64,000 nt of DNA, taken from contig JASSKH010000005.1 of the NCBI GenBank assembly GCA_031763025.1, positions 4,749,592-4,813,591 of the forward strand, in the 5' to 3' direction. The notes under the pieces are model-generated. The model saw nothing but the letters and a program-made list of their open reading frames with translations. It searched no databases and was not told where the DNA came from. A program made the position numbers and the translations under genes. Positions 59,461-64,000 of this stretch are shown here, in pieces; the stretch's first letter is position 1; the number at the start of each line of letters is the position of its first letter. The DNA comes from Macrocystis pyrifera (Eukaryota > Sar > Phaeophyceae > Laminariales > Laminariaceae).

Positions 59461-60151
59461 TACATTTATGGTCAGGGTGGTACATCACAGCACACTACAA
59501 GTGCTACCATCATACTGTTAAGATCCCCAGGCGCTCGTAGCGCCCGCCGAATGGCGCGCCATGCCTTGATCACAGCTATACAAGTTGCTGAAGCACAAGC
59601 CGCGGCTACTGCCACCGCTGTTTCTACGCTCCACGACCCTGAGAACCGCCGTTTTCCATTCCCCCCTGCCCCGGTGTCCCCCCCTGCCCCGGTGCCGCCC
59701 CCTGCCCCGGTGCTGCCCCTTGCCCCGGTGTTTTCCGCCCGCCCTCGCCTCAGCATGTCACGGACGGCAAAAGCACGGGAGGAGTCACCCAGCCCAGCCA
59801 GGTCTCCCAGCGGCCTGAGGACTTACGGCTCCTCTCCCTCGCCGAGAGAGAGGACATCCGAGCCCGCGGGCCCCACGACTCTGGACGATGCCGTGGACTT
59901 CGAGTCCCCTGATTCAGAGGACGAGCGACTGGCTACCGCGAAGGATGCAGGACTGGCGGCCGAGGACCCGGACAGTGCCCAGCCCCCCCCCCCCCTCGAC
60001 TACCCGGAGCATGGACCTCCCTCTCGCCGCAGGACCAGGCGGCTGTGTTCCAGCATTGGTTCACCCTTTCGAGCCCCAAACAACTTAAACCGACAAAAAA
60101 GCGAAACGTCCTAAGCCGACGACGCCACGTGTTAATATCAAGCATGCGGGA
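59461..60151 (+). other. Pro-rich open frame of uncertain status
   Basis: A frame from within the satellite runs to 60114. After 59540 it encodes an Ala-rich helix-like stretch, then PAPV-type repeats (59660-59735), then acidic and Arg/Pro-rich sequence. It could be a gag-like or host fragment, but I recognise no domain and see no splice sites that would make it a gene. Confidence 0.2.
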
Positions 60152-60412
60152 CACTTTGCATCCCTGGACAGGTCTGCCTATTAAGTCGGTAATCGTTGGT
60201 ACTCACGTGTGTTGCTTGCTTAGCTATAGAAGAAAAGCAGTTTTATTCCTTTCGTGCACGCGGAGACTGGGACCAAGCTCATGCGTCTCCGGAAGACCCC
60301 TGGTTTTCCACCTAATATATGCCTTCCAAGTACTACGTTCCCAGTGCCTGAACCCAAGTAATTTCCGGGCTTTCAACCTCATACAAAGCAGTATCATAAC
60401 AATACCAAGTAC
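60152..60412 (+). repeat. Dispersed repeat R4, copy 2
   Basis: Inverted relative to 1481-1740; the shared segments are listed at that copy. The sequence from 60420 to 61220 has no recognised gene. Confidence 0.7.
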
Positions 60413-61224
60413 TTTCATACGACTATGGGCAACGCAGGGCTAGCGCCACTGGCGGAGCCGTGGCCGTACCGCTAGCAATAAGAAGTACCAGGGAATCCAG
60501 GATGCGTATTTCCCGGTAGCGGTAATTACCCGATATTCTCACAGTAGGGCTCGAAGTGATACTTTTTCTCAGAGGAAATTCTGCGGGTTCCCTGTACCCG
60601 GGCCAATAACGCCTCCATATAGAATGGAAACCCCCCCGTTTTGATTATTTGTCCACTTTTTCAAACGCTGCCCACTACGGCATACGGCTTTATGTTGCGT
60701 ACACACATACATGCATGAAAACATGATGTTCTGCTAAGGACACCACATACAAAAGTAACAGCAGTATTCGATATGGGTTGATTCAGATGTTGTGGCCAGC
60801 AGAGTATCTTCATCGAAGGAATATAAAATATGAGGGATACTACTGATTTAAGGAAGGATAATATAATGATGAACCAGGTAATTAATAATATATACCTGGT
60901 ACAAACTAAGTAAGAGGTATCGCATTCAAATGGAACAGGTGAACTCGGCGCATCAGATGCGGCTATGACGGCCGTTGGAATTTCGTTGAGGCGTCCGTCA
61001 AGGTTTACGGTCGCGCAAAATGGCGAGCGATCGCTGTTCGCTTTTGCTACGCAGCAGAGCAGCACATACATGTGGCTGCTCACTTTTCCTCCTTCTTTGT
61101 ACTCTTTGTGTTTCTGGTTGACCTCACAGCATACATAGTTAAGTGTATTGGTACATCAGAGATTGCTGTCAGCACTACTACTGTAAAGCACAGCTGTGTG
61201 TACTGTAGTAGTTCCCCAATATTA

Positions 61225-61480
61225 TTATTATGCTTGCCTTCCGACAATATAGCGTAGATAGATGCCGTATGCAAACCGAATATCCTTCCGTAAATCAGTA
61301 ATATCCCTTATACGCTTCTCTGGTGGTATTACGGGGGACCACAGTAAATATGACTAAATAACGTTAGTAAAATAGGTAAATATATAGGTTTTGTGTGTAC
61401 CGTAGGTTCTATTAACTATGGTCCCCCGTAATAGTCGGTTCCCAATTTCCATTCCCCACATCATTTCATATTCGATGGGT
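61225..61480 (+). repeat. Dispersed repeat R5, copy 2, split by an M1 MITE
   Basis: GCTTGCCTTCCGACAATATA up to CTTCTCTGGTGG precedes the MITE; GTCGGTTCCCAATTTCCATT follows it. Uninterrupted copies at 300-480 and 62040-62250 show that the MITE is a later insertion. Confidence 0.8.
61329..61431. mobile_element. TA-flanked MITE, family M1 (copy 5)
   Basis: TTACGGGGGACCACAGTAAA on the left, TTAACTATGGTCCCCCGTAA on the right, with TA at both sides, 103 bp. Inserted in R5. Confidence 0.9.
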
Positions 61481-62039
61481 GGCTCCTCAACGAAACCAAC
61501 GAGGGCGTGGACAAGTAAAGATCTGATTCAAACCGACGAAAACATGAATTTACTATTAATACTATCCGGTTCAGGTACATACTCGCATGCTGCGCCACTC
61601 ACCGCTGCCACTATAGTACTGTGGAGTTAAAATGACTGAAAGTGACTGCCCAGATGCCTGAACGAATCGTACACTCTGATGTGATTAAGTTATTGTATAT
61701 AGTGCATGGGCCACCCGGAGATGGTAATTTTTGCCCCCCCCCCAAAAGATGTGGCCTTTTCTCATCCTGGAATAATATGACAGGAAATTAATACTCGCAC
61801 GGGGATACATTTGGATAATAAGCTGAAGAAGGCTGTTTCCCGGATTTGTTTGGGTACGTGTTGTATGAGGTGGGGAAGTATGGCCGGAAATATACGCATC
61901 CCTGATAATCACGTGGACTTTTAGTAGTTAGTACGAGTATCATACGAAGGCGAAAAATGTATACAGGAGGTACCAGGTCAGGTGCTTGGTATGCAACAAC
62001 AGCAGCGGCAGCAGTAAAAGTAGTATGGGGGGATGGAAC

Positions 62040-62250
62040 GTTAATGAGGAATAGGATATTATACCGGTAGCTAAAATGAAATGATGTGGGGAATGGAAAT
62101 TGGGAAACGACTACTGCTGTGGTGGCAGAGAAGTGTACGGGGGATACTACTGGTTTACGGAAGGATATTTGGTTCATGTATATAGGAACGGCATCTACGC
62201 TATATATATATTGTCAGAAGGCAAGCATAATAATAATAATGAGGTAGGTG
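62040..62250 (-). repeat. Dispersed repeat R5, copy 3 (empty site)
   Basis: The reverse complement reads GCTTGCCTTCTGACAATAT to CTTCTCTGCCACCACAGCAG, then TAGTCGTTTCCCAATTTCC, without any MITE. Confidence 0.75.
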
Positions 62251-62459
62251 GCCCATGAAGTCTCCTTGTAAGATCATCATGGTGACCCTGGTCCCTGGTG
62301 CTACACATACAAAAGGACGGGCACCGCTGTATGGCTTCGGCGAGGGTTTGCATACTCGTAGTCTTATTAGACCTTCTTCTCCCGATCGATGCCACTCGAG
62401 ACTCGGGCGGGAGATGTGGATCAACCACATTTTTTTTTTCTAAAAAAATAGAAATATAC

Positions 62460-62690
62460 CTCAGCTGTGAGTTCGACTGATTAAATAGTTGATACTCAAC
62501 TTTGCAAGCTGCGTAATACGTCTCGTCTATATTTCACTTTTACCGAATTTTACAAGTATTGTGATAAACCGAATGCGCGTATTCTACATGTAATTCCTTG
62601 TCAAAGATATAGGCCAGCGGCTCCCCTGGATGCTGCCCGGGTCAACAGGACAATTTTAAACAATCATTCTGCGCACTGATACTATATTTT
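62460..62690 (+). repeat. Dispersed repeat R2, copy 3
   Basis: Nearly identical to 12186-12420, from CAGCTGTGAGTTCGACTGAT to CTGCGCACTGATACTAT. A partial second head is at about 62727-62756. Confidence 0.8.
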
Positions 62691-62759
62691 ATAAAATTAT
62701 TACCACTAAATATTATATAACCTGGTACGCCAACTGTCAATTCGACTGATTAAATATAC

Positions 62760-64000
62760 GAGAGGACTGCCGTACCTTGTACAGGTACTCATTTTGTGGT
62801 CTACTATTAATACTGCCGTACGTTGGTTCGTACCTGGTACGAAAATAAAGCAAACAAATGCGTATCTTTCTATCTACAAAAAAGTAACGGTCGAAACCGC
62901 AAACAAGTAGCTCTACGCGTATTTTTTATTTTTTTTTGGTACTCCGACTTCCTACTCGCATTTCCCGTCCGAGCGGATACTTGACGCCATTGACGACGGC
63001 TGATGCTACTATCGTAAGCACTCGCATTCTTTACTCGCACTCGCAATCAGCCTCCTCTGCGAACTTATGGTCAGCAACGCGAGAATAATGCAGCGCTGTG
63101 CTCGGTAGAGTAGGAGAAGGAGAAGAGCGTCTACAGGCTGCTGTTCTGGGGTGGTTCTGTATAGTGCAGCATTACTTTGTACAGTAGTAGCAGTATCACA
63201 CCACCCACGGTGTGGTACCTGGTAGGTACTGTATGTAGCGGCGCTGAAGCTGTGGAAACAAGGACGACTACTTGTATTGAGCTTACCAACACTGGTCGAG
63301 TCTTATTTATACGTACATAGATACGTGCACGAAGTACGGAAGGCTCCTTCGTTCTTCTGTTGACGGCCGTGAAGAGAGACTGCTGCTGCTGTCTCTTGTC
63401 TCGGTTCTCGCCTGGTTTTCCGTTCGCGATACTCGTACGTACTACTACTATGCGGTGGCGATGCAACCTGTCCACTGCCGCCGCAAACCCGACGTCCTCC
63501 GTAAAACGAAGACAAAGACCCGGTGCTGCTGCCACTCGTTCTTCTCCAGTACCACCAGCAGTAGTAGTAGGAGCAGTTGACGTTGCTCGTCCGCGGCGAT
63601 TTGGTTATTATACTGGTGCCCTCTGTCATCGCTTCGGCCGGTCGTCATCAGCAGAAGCCGGGGCGCGAAAAACAACAACAGAACAGAATGGCGCCGACCT
63701 CGACACGACGATGACGACGACCATGACGACTGACTCCTCCTCCTGCCTTGGGTTCCGGTGTCGGCAGCAACAAGCAGGCAACTCTGCTCGTAGACCGGAG
63801 GAAGCTGAAGAAGGAGAAGAAGAAGAAGAAGCTTCCGTAACGCATGCGACAGGGTCCACAGTAGTAGGCTGCCGGCGGCGGGGGGAGACACCACGGCTTT
63901 CGACGGACGCCGGCTTTCAGAGCGCATGCCCTAGCCCCGCCGCCATCAGCTTTGTCGGGCATGAAGACGATGCATCCTCCTCCCCCTCCTCCCCCCCCTC
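62760..64000. other. Right edge: microsatellite-rich, no gene recognised
   Basis: It holds GTACCTGGTAC words, AGT/CAG trinucleotide runs around 63540-63570 and a GAAGAA run at 63815-63830. Open frames on the - strand are Ser/Leu-rich products of these repeats. Confidence 0.45.

Noticed and set aside
1-64000. CRISPR arrays, operons, bacterial promoters, integrated viral genes
   Set aside because: The introns, transposons and targeting sequences are eukaryotic; tandem arrays lack a repeat-spacer pattern and no viral proteins were recognised.

Overview
This window is nuclear DNA from a photosynthetic stramenopile, most likely a repeat-rich brown alga. Four things point that way: host genes broken into many small exons by introns of about 0.7-8 kb; two proteins that begin with a signal peptide followed by a Phe-containing cleavage motif (SAF, and AFF), the bipartite plastid-targeting pattern of secondary red-lineage plastids; an interstitial TTAGGG/TTCGGG tract; and dense decayed transposons. 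There is no operon structure and no bacterial or viral gene set.

Only two host genes can be reconstructed, both on the + strand. (1) 21458-27416 is a six-exon gene for a plastid-targeted DUF2854 protein of about 314 residues, a family I know from cyanobacteria and plastids, with two membrane segments and a soluble C-terminal domain. (2) 32855-55907 is an eleven-exon, 23-kb gene for an HflX-type ribosome-associated GTPase of about 820 residues, with a long low-complexity N-terminal extension. All G motifs and the C-terminal domain are present, but exon 4 carries an extra G in a G6 run and the exon 7/8 junction is out of frame with the obvious splice sites. It is therefore either an assembly-damaged gene or a decaying one. 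Nearly all introns of both genes are phase 0.

The rest is repetitive. Left arm (1-21.4 kb): dispersed repeats, a GC-rich palindromic minisatellite (5.16-6.2 kb), a badly decayed Ty1/copia polyprotein (6.2-10.1 kb), a long poly-C tract, a tRNA-derived SINE, an LTR-like repeat cluster (13.8-16.9 kb), a decayed non-LTR reverse transcriptase fragment (18.5-19.5 kb) and an exact 163-bp tandem duplication. Middle: introns of both genes hold TA-flanked MITEs, 3' ends of poly-C-tailed retroelements, a second SINE copy and short tandem arrays. HflX intron 10 (8.35 kb) contains a seven-copy 479-bp satellite with alternating A/B variants, a poly-C-ended non-LTR retroelement with a broken RT, and two MITEs. 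Right arm (56-64 kb): a seven-copy satellite of about 220-320-bp spacing, more dispersed repeats and microsatellites; no host gene was recognised there.

The most notable observations are the poly-C-tailed non-LTR families, the MITE family whose TA target duplication can be read from a paralogous empty site in this same window, the alternating satellite inside a functional-looking intron, and the frame anomalies plus a GC-AG intron in HflX.
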